From Mycoplana azooxidifex (GTDB taxonomy: Bacteria; Pseudomonadota; Alphaproteobacteria; Rhizobiales; Rhizobiaceae), in NCBI RefSeq assembly GCF_014196765.1, contig NZ_JACIEE010000001.1:62001-126000 (forward strand): a stretch of 64,000 nt of DNA, read 5' to 3'. A program made the translations under genes and the position numbers. Below the pieces are notes generated by a model. That model was given only the letters and a program-made list of their open reading frames with translations, was not told the origin of the DNA and ran no database searches. The stretch's first letter is position 1; each line of letters opens with the position of its first letter. This document shows, piece by piece, positions 1-10,600 of the stretch.

Positions 1-1222
1 GCACGACCGCCGCGTGGCTGTGCGCGGCAGCCTTGCGGGCGCGCTCCACCTTGGACAGGCCGGGATCGGCAGCAATGTCCGGGAAAAGCCTTGCGAACTC
101 CCCGTCATGCGGCGTCAGCACGAGGTCCCCGTCGCCGCCGGCATAGATCTCGAAAAGCGCTTCGGGCCGGTCGCGGAAGGCGGTGATACCATCGGCATCC
201 AGCACCAGCGGACGGCCGCGCAGGGCGGTCACATACGCGCGGGCTTTTTCGAAATCGCCGAAGGCCGGACCGAGCACGAAGGCCGAAAGGCGCGGATCGC
301 CGAGCAGCGCCTCGAGATCGGCGATGTCGTCGACCTGCCGCAGCATGACCGCCGTCAGTTGTGCCGCATTCACCTCCGTCGCGGGTGCGGGCGACAGGAG
401 CGTCACGAGCCCTGCCCCGGCGCGTAGCCCCGCTGCGGCCGACAGCCGGGCCGCTCCTGTCGACATCGGCCCGCCCGAGAAGACCGCCAGATGGCCGTGG
501 CCGTATTTGTGCGCGGACGGATCCGCCTGCGGCAGGCTCATGCGCCAGATCGCCGGCCCGTTCACCCGCAAATGATGCGATGCGGCCGAGACGATCCGCC
601 CCGGTATGCCGATGTCGAAGATTTCGAAATCGCCGCAGAGCGCTCGCCCCGGCATCAGCAGGTGGCCCGGTTTGCGGCACATGAAGGTCACCGTGTGCTG
701 CGCCTGGAACGCCGCGCCGCGGACCTGGCCCGTGCGGCCGTCGACACCGCTCGGCAGATCGACCGCGACGACGGGAACGGCGAGGCTGTTGACCCGGTCG
801 ATCAGTGCGCAGACCGACGCGTCCAGATCGCGCGACAGCCCGGCACCGAAGAGCGCATCGATCACGACGTCCCCGGAGGAAGGCGTGTAGTCGCCAAGGG
901 TGAGCGTCGGGCCGGCGTATCGTTGCCGGGCACAGTCGGCGTCACCGCCGGGGGCCGGCTCGCCGAGCCCGTAGAGGTCCACCGGGCAGCCGGAATCGGA
1001 GAGCACGCGCGCGGCCACGTAACCGTCGCCGCCATTGTTGCCGGGTCCAGCCAGCACGACAAAGCGTCGGCAGCCGGGAAACAGCCGCAGCGCGGCCGCA
1101 GCAACCGCCTGCCCCGCCTTCTCCATCAGTCCGTAGCCGTCGATGCCCGATGCGATGGCGGCGCGATCGATGCCGGCCATTTCCTCAGGGGTGACGACGA
1201 TTGTTTCCAGTTCGCTGTGCAT
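1..1222 (-). CDS. nnr: Bifunctional NAD(P)H-hydrate epimerase / ADP-dependent dehydratase (3' part beyond the window)
   Basis: Repairs hydrated NADH and NADPH: the N-terminal YjeF domain epimerises the hydrate and the C-terminal ribokinase-like domain dehydrates it with ADP. Reading the minus strand from the ATG at 1222 gives one open frame to the window edge. It carries the YjeF_N glycine motif GPGNNGGDGYVAARVL near residue 50, VDLPSGVDG near residue 140, and the dehydratase-domain motif LTPHDGEFARLF near the edge. A GGAGG lies about 12 bases before the ATG. The gene is divergent from glnB. The C-terminal 80-100 residues are missing only because the window ends. Confidence 0.9.
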   Translation of the reverse strand, partial: MHSELETIVVTPEEMAGIDRAAIASGIDGYGLMEKAGQAVAAAALRLFPGCRRFVVLAGPGNNGGDGYVAARVLSDSGCPVDLYGLGEPAPGGDADCARQRYAGPTLTLGDYTPSSGDVVIDALFGAGLSRDLDASVCALIDRVNSLAVPVVAVDLPSGVDGRTGQVRGAAFQAQHTVTFMCRKPGHLLMPGRALCGDFEIFDIGIPGRIVSAASHHLRVNGPAIWRMSLPQADPSAHKYGHGHLAVFSGGPMSTGAARLSAAAGLRAGAGLVTLLSPAPATEVNAAQLTAVMLRQVDDIADLEALLGDPRLSAFVLGPAFGDFEKARAYVTALRGRPLVLDADGITAFRDRPEALFEIYAGGDGDLVLTPHDGEFARLFPDIAADPGLSKVERARKAAAHSHAAVV

Positions 1223-1279
1223 GACACCACAATGCCTCCAACGCCGGATCCTGCCAACGGCAAATTTCCCGGCAGCAAA

Positions 1280-1315
1280 TGCACGTTATTTATGCATTTG
1301 CACGTCTACGGTGCT
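1280..1315 (+). promoter_or_regulatory. Two tandem NtrC-type binding sites upstream of glnB
   Basis: Two adjacent 17-bp dyads match the NtrC consensus TGCACC-N5-GGTGCA: TGCACGTTATTTATGCA at 1280-1296 and TGCACGTCTACGGTGCT at 1299-1315. Their centres are 19 bp apart, which puts them on nearly the same helix face. They lie about 200-225 bp upstream of the sigma-54-like elements. The matching regulator, NtrC, is encoded at 42681-44135. The match was found by eye. Confidence 0.65.
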
Positions 1316-1358
1316 CAAATTCGATGCTATTCTCGAAATCTGCGGCCGATCTCCATGA

Positions 1359-1925
<567 letters not shown>

Positions 1926-1985
1926 TCCCGCCTGGCCGTCCGGCACGGGCTTTCCACCCCTCCACTACATAGGGACTTTCAAAAC

Positions 1986-3395
1986 ATGACGACTGCCAAA
2001 GACATCCTGAAGCAAATCAAGGAGAACGACGTCAAGTTCGTAGACCTGCGCTTCACCGACCCGAAGGGCAAGCTGCAGCACGTGACGATGGACATCTCCT
2101 GCGTCGACGAAGACATGTTCGCCGACGGCGTCATGTTCGACGGCTCCTCGATCGCCGGCTGGAAGGCCATCAACGAGTCGGACATGGTGCTGATGCCGGA
2201 CCCGGCAACCGTCCACATGGATCCCTTCTTCGCCCAGTCCACGATGGTGATCTTCTGCGACATCCTGGACCCGATCTCCGGCGAATCCTACAACCGCGAC
2301 CCGCGCGGCACCGCCAAGAAGGCCGAGGCCTACCTGAAGTCGTCCGGCATCGGCGACACCATCTTCGTCGGCCCGGAGCCGGAATTCTTCGTCTTCGACG
2401 ACGTCAAGTACAAGGCCGACCCGTACAACACCGGCTTCAAGCTCGACAGTTCGGAACTGCCGTCCAACGACGACACCGACTATGATACCGGCAACCTCGG
2501 CCACCGCCCGCGCGTCAAGGGCGGCTACTTCCCGGTTCCGCCGGTCGACAGCTGCCAGGACATGCGCTCCGAGATGCTGACGGTTCTCTCCGAAATGGGC
2601 GTGGTCGTCGAAAAGCAGCACCACGAAGTGGCAGCCGCCCAGCACGAGCTCGGTGTCAAGTTCGACACGCTGGTGCGCAACGCCGACAAGATGCAGATCT
2701 ACAAGTACGTCGTCCACCAGGTCGCCAACGCCTACGGCAAGACGGCAACCTTCATGCCGAAGCCGATCTTCGGCGACAACGGCTCGGGCATGCACGTTCA
2801 CCAGTCGATCTGGAAGGATGGCAAGCCGACCTTCGCCGGCGACGAATATGCCGGTCTCTCCGAATCGTGCCTCTACTACATCGGCGGCATCATCAAGCAT
2901 GCCAAGGCCATCAACGCCTTCACCAACCCGACGACGAACTCCTACAAGCGTCTCGTCCCGGGCTATGAGGCTCCGGTCCTGCTCGCCTACTCGGCCCGTA
3001 ACCGTTCCGCCTCGTGCCGCATTCCGTTCGGCACCGGTCCGAAGTCCAAGCGCGTCGAAGTCCGCTTCCCCGACCCGCTCGGCAACCCCTACCTCGGCTT
3101 CGCCGCCATGCTGATGGCTGGTCTGGACGGCATCAAGAACAAGATCCATCCTGGCAAGGCCATGGACAAGGACCTGTACGACCTGCCGCCGAAGGAGCTG
3201 AAGAAGATCCCGACCGTCTGCGGCTCGCTGCGCGAAGCCCTGGAAAACCTGGACAAGGACCGCAAGTTCCTGACCGCCGGCGGCGTCTTCGACGACGACC
3301 AGATCGACGCCTACATCGAACTCAAGATGGCGGAAGTCATGCGCTACGAAATGACCCCGCACCCGGTCGAGTTCGACATGTACTACTCGGCCTGA
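1986..3395 (+). CDS. glnA: Glutamine synthetase type I
   Basis: Makes glutamine from glutamate, ammonia and ATP as a dodecamer. The 469 residues fit GSI-beta. The adenylylation tyrosine is Tyr398 counting the start Met (Tyr397 in the usual numbering), in the context LYDLPPKE. Other family motifs are FDGSSIAGW near residue 55, the ATP-site [13 protein letters not shown] and [10 protein letters not shown]. The spacing to glnB and the single strong terminator after it support a glnBA transcript under NtrC control. Confidence 0.98.
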   Translation: MTTAKDILKQIKENDVKFVDLRFTDPKGKLQHVTMDISCVDEDMFADGVMFDGSSIAGWKAINESDMVLMPDPATVHMDPFFAQSTMVIFCDILDPISGESYNRDPRGTAKKAEAYLKSSGIGDTIFVGPEPEFFVFDDVKYKADPYNTGFKLDSSELPSNDDTDYDTGNLGHRPRVKGGYFPVPPVDSCQDMRSEMLTVLSEMGVVVEKQHHEVAAAQHELGVKFDTLVRNADKMQIYKYVVHQVANAYGKTATFMPKPIFGDNGSGMHVHQSIWKDGKPTFAGDEYAGLSESCLYYIGGIIKHAKAINAFTNPTTNSYKRLVPGYEAPVLLAYSARNRSASCRIPFGTGPKSKRVEVRFPDPLGNPYLGFAAMLMAGLDGIKNKIHPGKAMDKDLYDLPPKELKKIPTVCGSLREALENLDKDRKFLTAGGVFDDDQIDAYIELKMAEVMRYEMTPHPVEFDMYYSA

Positions 3396-3436
3396 TGCCG
3401 AGCCCTCCGCCCCCGGGCGGAGGCAAAGACCCGAGA

Positions 3437-3461
3437 AGCCCGGCTCCGAGCCGGGCTTTTT
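3437..3461 (+). terminator. Rho-independent terminator of glnBA
   Basis: A perfect 9-bp stem, AGCCCGGCT paired with AGCCGGGCT around a CCG loop, runs directly into a run of five T. It lies 42 bases after the glnA stop. A second hairpin without a T tract (CCTCCGCCC / GGGCGGAGG) lies between them. Confidence 0.9.
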
Positions 3462-3463
3462 GC

Positions 3464-3540
3464 TAAAGCGTGTCGCCCAAAAGTGTGCAGCGAAGTCAAA
3501 GGTCTAAAGCGCGGCAGAGACCTGAAAGATCACGACGTGC
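3464..3540. repeat. Truncated RIME1-type intergenic element
   Basis: It begins TAAAGCGTGTCGC and shares the blocks AAAAGTGTGCAGCG, TCTAAAGCGCG and GACCTGAAAGATC with the complete copies at 13852 and 50394. The middle (second half of the first palindrome) and the terminal CTTTAGCGC are missing. RIME1 is the approximately 108-bp mosaic element of rhizobia. This copy is degenerate. Confidence 0.65.
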
Positions 3541-3623
3541 ATTGGCCACGCGTGCCGGCCCGACAGGCTCCCGCTTCACTTGGCGGCACAGGCCCCCCGG
3601 GGCAGTGAGCCCCGGCGTGAAAC

Positions 3624-3651
3624 CTTGAGTTTTCCGCATTCCTTCCCAGAT
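3624..3651 (+). promoter_or_regulatory. Candidate RpoH (heat-shock sigma) promoter for hspQ
   Basis: CTTGAG at 3624-3629 and CCAGAT at 3646-3651, 16 bases apart, resemble the rhizobial RpoH pattern CTTGAA...CCANAT. The predicted start would lie near 3658, leaving a short leader that still contains the hspQ ribosome site. The consensus is recalled from the family literature, and the call rests on one site. Confidence 0.45.
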
Positions 3652-3674
3652 ATACAGTGAAAGGAAGGCCAGAC

Positions 3675-4010
3675 ATGAAAGTAAGAACAGCCAAGTACGG
3701 TATCGGAGATGTGGTCCGCCATCGGATCTACCCGTTCCGCGGCGTGGTCTTCGACGTTGATCCGGAATTCGCAAACACGGATGAATGGTGGGATGCCATT
3801 CCGGCGGAAATCCGCCCCTCGAAGGACCAGCCCTTCTACCATCTGTTCGCGGAAAACGCCGAAACCGAATATGTCGCCTATGTCTCCGAACAGAACCTCG
3901 TGCCCGACGACAGCGGCATGCCGGTCCGCCATCCGCAGGTCCGCGCACTCATGGCGCCGGACGACGGCGGCACCTACCACTGGAAGGTCGACGCGGGCAT
4001 CGTCCACTGA
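3675..4010 (+). CDS. hspQ: Heat shock protein HspQ
   Basis: Small protein of the HspQ/YccV (hemimethylated-DNA-binding-like) family, which in enterobacteria modulates proteolysis and is heat-induced. The 111-residue product shows the family signature VRHRIYPFRGVVFDVDPEFANTDEWW at residues 13-38 followed by QPFYHLFAEN and YVSEQNL. A GTG at 3657 is in frame, but AGGAAGG at 3661-3667 is correctly spaced for the ATG at 3675, so that start is used. It converges on the IalB gene with a shared terminator. Confidence 0.93.
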   Translation: MKVRTAKYGIGDVVRHRIYPFRGVVFDVDPEFANTDEWWDAIPAEIRPSKDQPFYHLFAENAETEYVAYVSEQNLVPDDSGMPVRHPQVRALMAPDDGGTYHWKVDAGIVH

Positions 4011-4053
4011 CGACGAATGCCGGAGGCGGCAGTAAGCAGGATCGAACGGCAAC

Positions 4054-4082
4054 AAAAAACCCGGCCATTGGCCGGGTTTTTC
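4054..4082. terminator. Bidirectional terminator between hspQ and the IalB-family gene
   Basis: A perfect 7-bp stem CCCGGCC/GGCCGGG with an ATT loop is flanked by six A on the left and five T on the right. It can therefore end transcription from both strands. The two genes converge here. Confidence 0.9.
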
Positions 4083-4107
4083 TTGAAAGCGATGAGGGCG
4101 AAGGCCG

Positions 4108-4731
4108 TTACTGGCTCTTGGCGGCCTTCTGGGCGTCCTCGAGCTTCTTGCGGGCCTCGTCGGCCTTTTTCTGCATCTCTTCCTGCAGCAGGCGCTGGCG
4201 CTCCTCGAGCTTGGACTGTTCGATCGGCTCGCCGTCGAATGCGCCGGTGAAGCCGCCCAGCGACATCTTGATCGGGTTCGGCGAACGCTGGAAGTTGACG
4301 GAGGTGAAGACAACCTCGCCGCCCTTCTTCAGGCTCGCCAGCATCTGGTCCGAAAGCGGCGCTTCGGCGACGCACTTGTCGGGCATGCAGATGGCGTAGT
4401 CGAGCTTCTGCGCCTTCCCGCCGTCGATCTGCATGGCGATGCCGGGCGGGATCAGGCGGGCGCTTGGAACCGAAACCTGCAGGATCTTGCGATTGACCTT
4501 GCCCTCGACCGTGATCAGGCCGACGGCCGTCAGCAACTGGCCACCGCCGGCGGTCAGGAGGTTCTGCACGATGCAGACGTCGTTGTCTTCCTGCTTGGTG
4601 CAGACCTTGAACCAGCCCTGCGGCGCTTGCGCCTGCTGGGCCGAGGCGGCGGACGGCAGGACTGCTGCGGCGAGCGACACTGCGAACGCCGAAAGCACGG
4701 CCTGCTTGGTGAAGATCGATTTGGTGATCAT
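4108..4731 (-). CDS. Invasion-associated locus B (IalB) family secreted protein
   Basis: The 207-residue product starts with a Sec signal peptide (positive MITKSIFTK, hydrophobic core, ASA cleavage near residue 31), so it is periplasmic or outer-membrane associated. The body matches the IalB family: GWFKVCTKQEDNDVC near residue 39, then hydrophobic beta strands and a second Cys pair ICMPDKC near 117-124. The last 40 residues are a charged helix likely to form a coiled coil. IalB proteins were named from Bartonella erythrocyte invasion; members in free-living rhizobia have no proven role. Confidence 0.85.
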   Translation of the reverse strand: MITKSIFTKQAVLSAFAVSLAAAVLPSAASAQQAQAPQGWFKVCTKQEDNDVCIVQNLLTAGGGQLLTAVGLITVEGKVNRKILQVSVPSARLIPPGIAMQIDGGKAQKLDYAICMPDKCVAEAPLSDQMLASLKKGGEVVFTSVNFQRSPNPIKMSLGGFTGAFDGEPIEQSKLEERQRLLQEEMQKKADEARKKLEDAQKAAKSQ

Positions 4732-4993
4732 AACGAGTTCCGTCTCCTGAGATCCGATGCCGAGCGCTGTTTCGCCCCTAAGGTGTTTCGGTCAGCTCAG
4801 CGCTCTCTGTCGGCGAATTGAGGCATTTGCATGACCCGCTTTTCAGGCATCCTGTACAATGGGCGCCGGCGGATATCCAGTCTTTCGTCGCAATTTTACC
4901 CCGACTTCCTGAAAAAGACGGGCCAAGGTTGTTCGGCCGACGCACGATTATGTAAGTTGTCACCGAATCGCGTCTGCATCGCTATGAGGAAAC

Positions 4994-6811
4994 ATGTTGC
5001 GGCTCCTACTGACAGCATTGTTGATCGCCGTCGCGGCGCCGTCCGCGCGCACGGTGGACGCCGCCCCCCTGCACGGCATCGCGATGCATGGCGAACCGGC
5101 GCTGCCGCCGGACTACGAACACTTCCCCTACGTCAACCCCGACGTCCGCAAGGGCGGCGCGATCACATACGGCGTCGTCGGGACCTTCGACAACCTCAAC
5201 CCCTTCATTCTGAAGAGCATGCGTACCACCGCGCGCGGAATGTGGGACCCCGAGTTCGGCAATCTCGTCACCGAATCGCTGATGCAGCGCTCGCGCGACG
5301 AGCCGTTTTCGATGTACGGCCTCCTCGCCGAGACGGTCGAGTGGGACGATGCCCGCAGCTTCGTCCAGTTCAATCTCAACCCGAAGGCGCGCTGGGCGGA
5401 CGGCAAGCCGGTCACCCCCGAGGACGTGATCTTCTCCTTCGAACTTCTGCGCGACAAGGGTCGTTCCCCCTTCAGCCGCAGGCTCGACGTCGTCGACCGG
5501 ATGGAGAAAATCGGCGAGCACAGCGTGCGCTTCACCTTCAACGACAAGGCGGACCGCGAATCGCCGCTGCTGCTGGCGCTGTCCCCGGTCCTGCCGAAGC
5601 ATGCGACCGACGCCGAGGGCTTCGACCGCACATCCCTGCAGTTCCCGCTGGGCTCGGGTCCCTACCGGATCACGGAGGTCAGGCCGGGGGAGAAGATCGT
5701 CTTCGAGCGCAACCCGGACTACTGGGGAAAGGACATCCCCTCCAAGGTCGGCTTCGACAACTATGACCGCATCGGCGTCGAATACTTCCTGCAGGAAAAT
5801 TCGCTGTTCGAGGCCTTCAAGAAGGGCACGATCGACGTCTACCAGGAAGGCAATCCGACCAAATGGGCGCGCGGCTACGATTTCCCCGCCGTCCGGTCGG
5901 GCGAGATCGTCAGGGACGAGTTCACCCCGAAGGTGCCCTCCGGCATGCTCGGCTTCGTCTTCAACACCCGCCGCCCGATGTTTGCCGATGCCAGGCTTCG
6001 CCACGGGCTTTCGCTCGTGTTCGATTTCGAATGGGTCAACCGGAACCTGTTCGAGGGCGCCTACCGCAGAACCGAGAGCTTCTGGCAGAATTCCGACCTG
6101 TCCTCGCTCGGCACCGCCGTCGACGGGCGGGAGAAAGAGCTGCTAGGCCCCGCCCTCGCCCGCATCGAGCCCGCGATCGCCGACGGCAGCTACCGATGGC
6201 CGGTGACCGATGCTTCGGGCCGCGACCGCAGGGTGCTGAAGCAGGCCGTGCTGTTGATGAAAGAGGCCGGCTACACGATCAAGGACGGCGTCATGAGCGA
6301 CGAAAGTGGCCGCCCGCTCGCCTTCGAGATCATGACTCAGAACGCCGACCAGGAGAAGCTGGCGCTGGCCTACCAGCGCTTCCTCCACGCGCTCGGCATC
6401 CGCGCCTCGGTGCGAACCGTCGACGATTCGCAATACCAGAGCCGCACCCAGACCTTCGACTACGACGTCATCGTCCGCGCCTACGCCTCTTCGCTCTCGC
6501 CGGGACTGGAACAGGCCGTGCGCTGGCGCTCCGATTTCCGCGACCGCGACGGCAGCGAGGCCTTTGCCGGCGCGGACGATCCCGATGTGGGCCGGATGGT
6601 CGATGCGATCCTGGCCGCACGCAGCGCCGAGGACTTCCGCTCCGCCGTCCGCGCGCACGACCGGCTGCTGCTTTCCAATCACTATGTCCTGCCGCTCTAT
6701 CATCTCGGCCGGCAGTGGGTGGCCCGCCACCGCCACATCGCCCGTCCCGAAACCGCCCCGCTCTACGGCTACCAGTTTCCCGTCTGGTGGGATGCGGACG
6801 CGCAGCAATGA
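4994..6811 (+). CDS. Extracellular solute-binding protein, family 5 (YejA-like peptide binding)
   Basis: Periplasmic receptor of a peptide-type ABC transporter. The 605 residues begin with a signal peptide (about residues 1-23). They carry the family 5 features: GITYG-type strand (GGAITYGVVGTFDNLNPF), RWADGKPVTPEDVIFSFE, SGPYRITEVRPGEKIVFERNPDYWG and a YHLGRQWVARH segment near the end. The resemblance is to YejA, the microcin C/oligopeptide receptor. GAGGAA precedes the ATG. No permease or ATPase gene is next to it, so its partners must be elsewhere. Confidence 0.88.
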   Translation: MLRLLLTALLIAVAAPSARTVDAAPLHGIAMHGEPALPPDYEHFPYVNPDVRKGGAITYGVVGTFDNLNPFILKSMRTTARGMWDPEFGNLVTESLMQRSRDEPFSMYGLLAETVEWDDARSFVQFNLNPKARWADGKPVTPEDVIFSFELLRDKGRSPFSRRLDVVDRMEKIGEHSVRFTFNDKADRESPLLLALSPVLPKHATDAEGFDRTSLQFPLGSGPYRITEVRPGEKIVFERNPDYWGKDIPSKVGFDNYDRIGVEYFLQENSLFEAFKKGTIDVYQEGNPTKWARGYDFPAVRSGEIVRDEFTPKVPSGMLGFVFNTRRPMFADARLRHGLSLVFDFEWVNRNLFEGAYRRTESFWQNSDLSSLGTAVDGREKELLGPALARIEPAIADGSYRWPVTDASGRDRRVLKQAVLLMKEAGYTIKDGVMSDESGRPLAFEIMTQNADQEKLALAYQRFLHALGIRASVRTVDDSQYQSRTQTFDYDVIVRAYASSLSPGLEQAVRWRSDFRDRDGSEAFAGADDPDVGRMVDAILAARSAEDFRSAVRAHDRLLLSNHYVLPLYHLGRQWVARHRHIARPETAPLYGYQFPVWWDADAQQ

Positions 6812-6917
6812 CCACAGTTGCGGCCGGTTACCTGCAGGTAACCCATTGAACTCAGCCGCCCCAGAGCCTATCTCGGCTTAAGGTCGCGACCGGCGGCCCG
6901 CAGGAGGTTGATTGGGA

Positions 6918-7607
6918 ATGGAAACCGTAGCGATCGATGTCGTTTCAGACGTTGTCTGTCCGTGGTGCTATCTCGGCAAGAAGCGGCTGGAGAAGGCCAT
7001 CGAGGCCGTCTCGGACGAGTTGAACGTGTCCGTGACCTTCCGCCCCTACCAGCTCAACCCCGACATGCCGGCGCAGGGCGTCGACCACAAGAAACACCTG
7101 GCCGAAAAGCTGGGTGGCGAAGATGCCGTCGACAAGGCCCATGGCATGCTGACCGGCCTCGGTCACGAGGCGGGCATCGACTTTCATTTCGAGACGATCG
7201 AACTCAGCCCGAACACGCTGGACGCACACCGCCTGCTGCGCTGGGCGATGATCGAGGGGCCGGACGTCCAGAACCGCGTCTCGCTCGCCCTGTTCAAGGC
7301 CTATTTCGAGGACGGCCGGAATGTCGGCGATCGCAACGTGCTGCTCGACATCGCCGAGAAAGCCGGCCTGGATCGCTCCGTCGTTGCAGCGCTGTTTTCG
7401 GCCGGCGCCGACGTCGGCTCGGTCAAGGAGGAAATCGGCCTGGCCCGCCAGATGGGCGTAACCGGCGTCCCCTGCTTCATCATCGACAACAAGTATGCGG
7501 TCATGGGTGCGCAGAGCGCTGACGTGCTCGCCGGCGCATTGCGCGAAGTGGCGGCGTTGAAGCGGTCGGAGGCCGCAGCCGCCTGCCAGGTTGCCGCCCA
7601 GGCCTGA
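6918..7607 (+). CDS. DsbA-family oxidoreductase, FrnE-like
   Basis: Thioredoxin-fold protein of the FrnE/2-hydroxychromene isomerase-like DsbA group, cytoplasmic because no signal peptide is present. The catalytic CPWC is at residues 14-17, and the cis-proline loop GVTGVPCFIIDN is near residue 180. A TTG at 6912 is in frame, but AGGAGG at 6902-6907 is spaced for the ATG at 6918. The product is 229 residues. The substrate is unknown; a thiol-disulfide or oxidative-stress role is usual for the group. Confidence 0.88.
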   Translation: METVAIDVVSDVVCPWCYLGKKRLEKAIEAVSDELNVSVTFRPYQLNPDMPAQGVDHKKHLAEKLGGEDAVDKAHGMLTGLGHEAGIDFHFETIELSPNTLDAHRLLRWAMIEGPDVQNRVSLALFKAYFEDGRNVGDRNVLLDIAEKAGLDRSVVAALFSAGADVGSVKEEIGLARQMGVTGVPCFIIDNKYAVMGAQSADVLAGALREVAALKRSEAAAACQVAAQA

Positions 7608-7653
7608 CCACCGACCAGCCCGGAAGCCCCGCCGACCGACCCGCTGACGCGGA

Positions 7654-10600
7654 TCAGGCCGCAGCCTGCTTTGCCAGTCCCGCCAGTTGCGTGATCAGTT
7701 GCGCGGCCCCCGTCAGCCGCTTTTCCGGCGTCGGTAGGTCGCGCGACAAGAACAGGCTCTGGTCGGGTCGGATCTTGGCCAGCGTGCCCTGCTTGGCGAT
7801 GTAGCCGACGAGTGCCGCCGGGTTCGGGAATTCCTTGTGGCGGAACTGCACGACAACGCCCTTCGGCCCCGCATCCAGCTTCTCCACATTGGCCGTGCGG
7901 CACAGCGACTTGATGTAGACGATCTTCAGGAGATGCTGCACTTCCAGCGGCAGCGGCCCAAAGCGGTCGATCAGCTCGGCGCCGAAGGCATCGATATCGG
8001 ACAATTCGGTGATCTCGCCGAGGCGGCGGTAGAGGCCGAGCCTCAGATGCAGGTCGGGCACGTAGTCGTCGGGGATCATCACCGGCGTTCCGACCGAGAT
8101 CTGCGGCGACCAGCCGCTATCGACGATCTCCTCATCACCCTTGATCTCGGCGACAGCCTCCTCGAGCAGTTGCTGGTAGAGCTCGAAGCCGACCTCCTTG
8201 ATGTGCCCGGACTGCTCCTCGCCCAGAAGATTGCCGGCGCCGCGGATGTCGAGGTCGTGGCTGGCGAGCTGGAAGCCGGCGCCGAGCGTGTCCAGCGACT
8301 GCAGCACCTTCAGCCGCCGCTCCGCCGGCGCCGTCAGCTTCTTGTTCACCGGCAGCGTCAGCAGCGCGAACGCGCGCACCTTGGAGCGGCCGACGCGGCC
8401 GCGCAGCTGGTAGAGCTGGGCCAGGCCGAACATGTCGGCGCGGTGGACGATCAGCGTGTTCGCCGTGGGCACGTCGAGGCCCGATTCGACGATGGTGGTC
8501 GACAGCAGCACGTCGTAGCGCCCGTCGTAGAAGGCGTTCATGATGTCTTCCAGCTCGGTGGCCGGCATCTGGCCGTGCGCAACGGCCACCTTCAGCTCCG
8601 GCACGTCCTGCTGCAGGAACTCCTGGATCTCGGCAAGGTCGCTGAGCCGCGGGCAGACATAGAAGCTCTGGCCGCCACGATAGTGCTCGCGCATCAGCGT
8701 CTCGCGGATCACCAGGGGATCGAACGGAGAGATGAAGGTGCGCACCGCCATCCGGTCGACCGGCGGTGTGGTGATCAGCGACAGTTCGCGCACGCCCGTC
8801 ATCGCAAGCTGCAGCGTGCGCGGGATCGGCGTGGCAGAGAGCGTCAGCACGTGCACGTCGCTCTTCAGTTCCTTCAGCCGCTCCTTGTGCTTGACGCCGA
8901 AATGCTGCTCCTCGTCGATGACCAGCAGCCCGAGATTGGCAAACTTGATCGAGCTGCCGAGAAGCGCATGCGTGCCGACGACGATGTCGGTCTTGCCCTC
9001 GGCCACTTCCTTCTTCGTCAGCGCCAGTTCCTTGGAGCCGACCAGCCGCGAGGCCTGCTGCAGGCGGATCGGCAGGCCGCGGAAGCGGTCGGTGAAGGTC
9101 TTGAAATGCTGGCGGGCGAGCAGTGTCGTCGGCACGACGACGGCCACCTGCACCCCATTCATCGCGGCGATGTAGGCTGCCCGCAGCGCCACTTCGGTCT
9201 TGCCGAAGCCGACGTCGCCGCAGACCAGCCGGTCCATCGGCCGGCCGGCGCCCAGGTCCTCGCGCACCGCATCGATGGCGCTCGCCTGGTCCTCGGTCTC
9301 GTCATAGGGGAAGCGCGCGGCGAACTCGTCATAGACGCCGTCCTGCGCGGCGAGCACCGGTGCATGGCGCACCAGCCGGGCGGCGGCGATCTGGATCAGG
9401 CCGTTGGCCATGTCCAGGAGCCGCTTCTTCAGCTTGGCCTTGCGCGCCTGCCAGGCGACGCCGCCGAGTTTGTCGAGGATCGCATCCGTCCCCTCGCCGC
9501 CGTAGCGCGAAAGAAGGTCGATGTTCTCCACCGGCAGGAACAGCTTGGCGTCGTCGGCATAGCGCAGCTCCAGGCAGGCATGCGGCGCACCCGCTGCCTC
9601 GATGGTGCGCAGGCCGATGAAGCGGCCGATGCCGTGCTCGGCGTGGACGACGATGCTGCCCTCGTCCAGCCCCGCCACTTCCGCTATGAAATCCGCGCCC
9701 CGCTTGCGCCGGCGCGTACGGCGGACCATGCGGTCGCCGAGGATGTCCTGCTCGCCGATGAAGACAAGGTCGCCCGTCTCGAATCCGTTCTCCAGGCTGA
9801 GCACGGCCGAACCCGCCTCGCCCGGCTTCAGCTTGCGCAGGTCTGAAAGATCGGTGACGCCGACGACATTGCCGAGGCCGTGCTCGCTTAGAACCTGCAT
9901 GAGCCGGTCGAGCGAACCCTCACTCCATCCGGTCACCAGCACCTTCCTGCCTGCCACGCGCAGGTCGGCGATGTATTTCACCACCTGGTCGAAGACGTTG
10001 ACGCGTTCGCCGGCACTTTCTCCGTCCTTGGCCGCCTTGGCCCACCGAGCCCCTGCGCGCGCCTCGATCGCGAAGACCCGGCGCGCCTCGCCCTCGTGCT
10101 CGTTGAAGGGCGAGATGCGGATCGCGTCGTGCTCGTTCAGAAGGGCTGCGAATCGGTCATCGTCGAGATAGAGTGCGCCTGGCGGCACCGGCTTGTAGGG
10201 CGTGGCCTGCGCCAGCTGGCCCTTGGCCGAGGCCGAGCTCAAACGTGCCTCGTAATAGTCGCGAACGAGCTTGGAGCGTTCCGCCGCCGCCTCGCGGGCT
10301 GCGTGATCGGTGACGATGCGAAAGCCCTTCAGATAGTCGAACGCGGTCTCCATCTCGTCGTAGAACAGCGGCAGCCAGTGCTCCATGCCGGCATAGCGCC
10401 GCCCCTCGGAAACGGCCTGGTAAAGCGCGTCGTCGCGGGTCGCCGCACCGAACAGCGACAGGTATTCCTTGCGGAAGTGGCTGATCGTCTCCGGCGTCAG
10501 CGTCACCTCGCTCATCGGGTTGAGGTCGAGGCTCCTCGCCTGCCCGGTCGTGCGCTGGCTGGCGGGATCGAAAGTGCGGATGCTCTCCAGCGTGTCGCCG

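Noticed and set aside
3403-3422. Hairpin CCTCCGCCC/GGGCGGAGG after glnA as a terminator
   Set aside because: It lacks a T tract. The perfect stem with five T only 20 bases further is the terminator.
7837-9846. 669-codon open frame on the plus strand inside mfd
   Set aside because: It is the antisense shadow of the GC-rich mfd gene. Its composition is low-complexity Arg/Gln/His/Ala, and mfd on the other strand is complete with all motifs.
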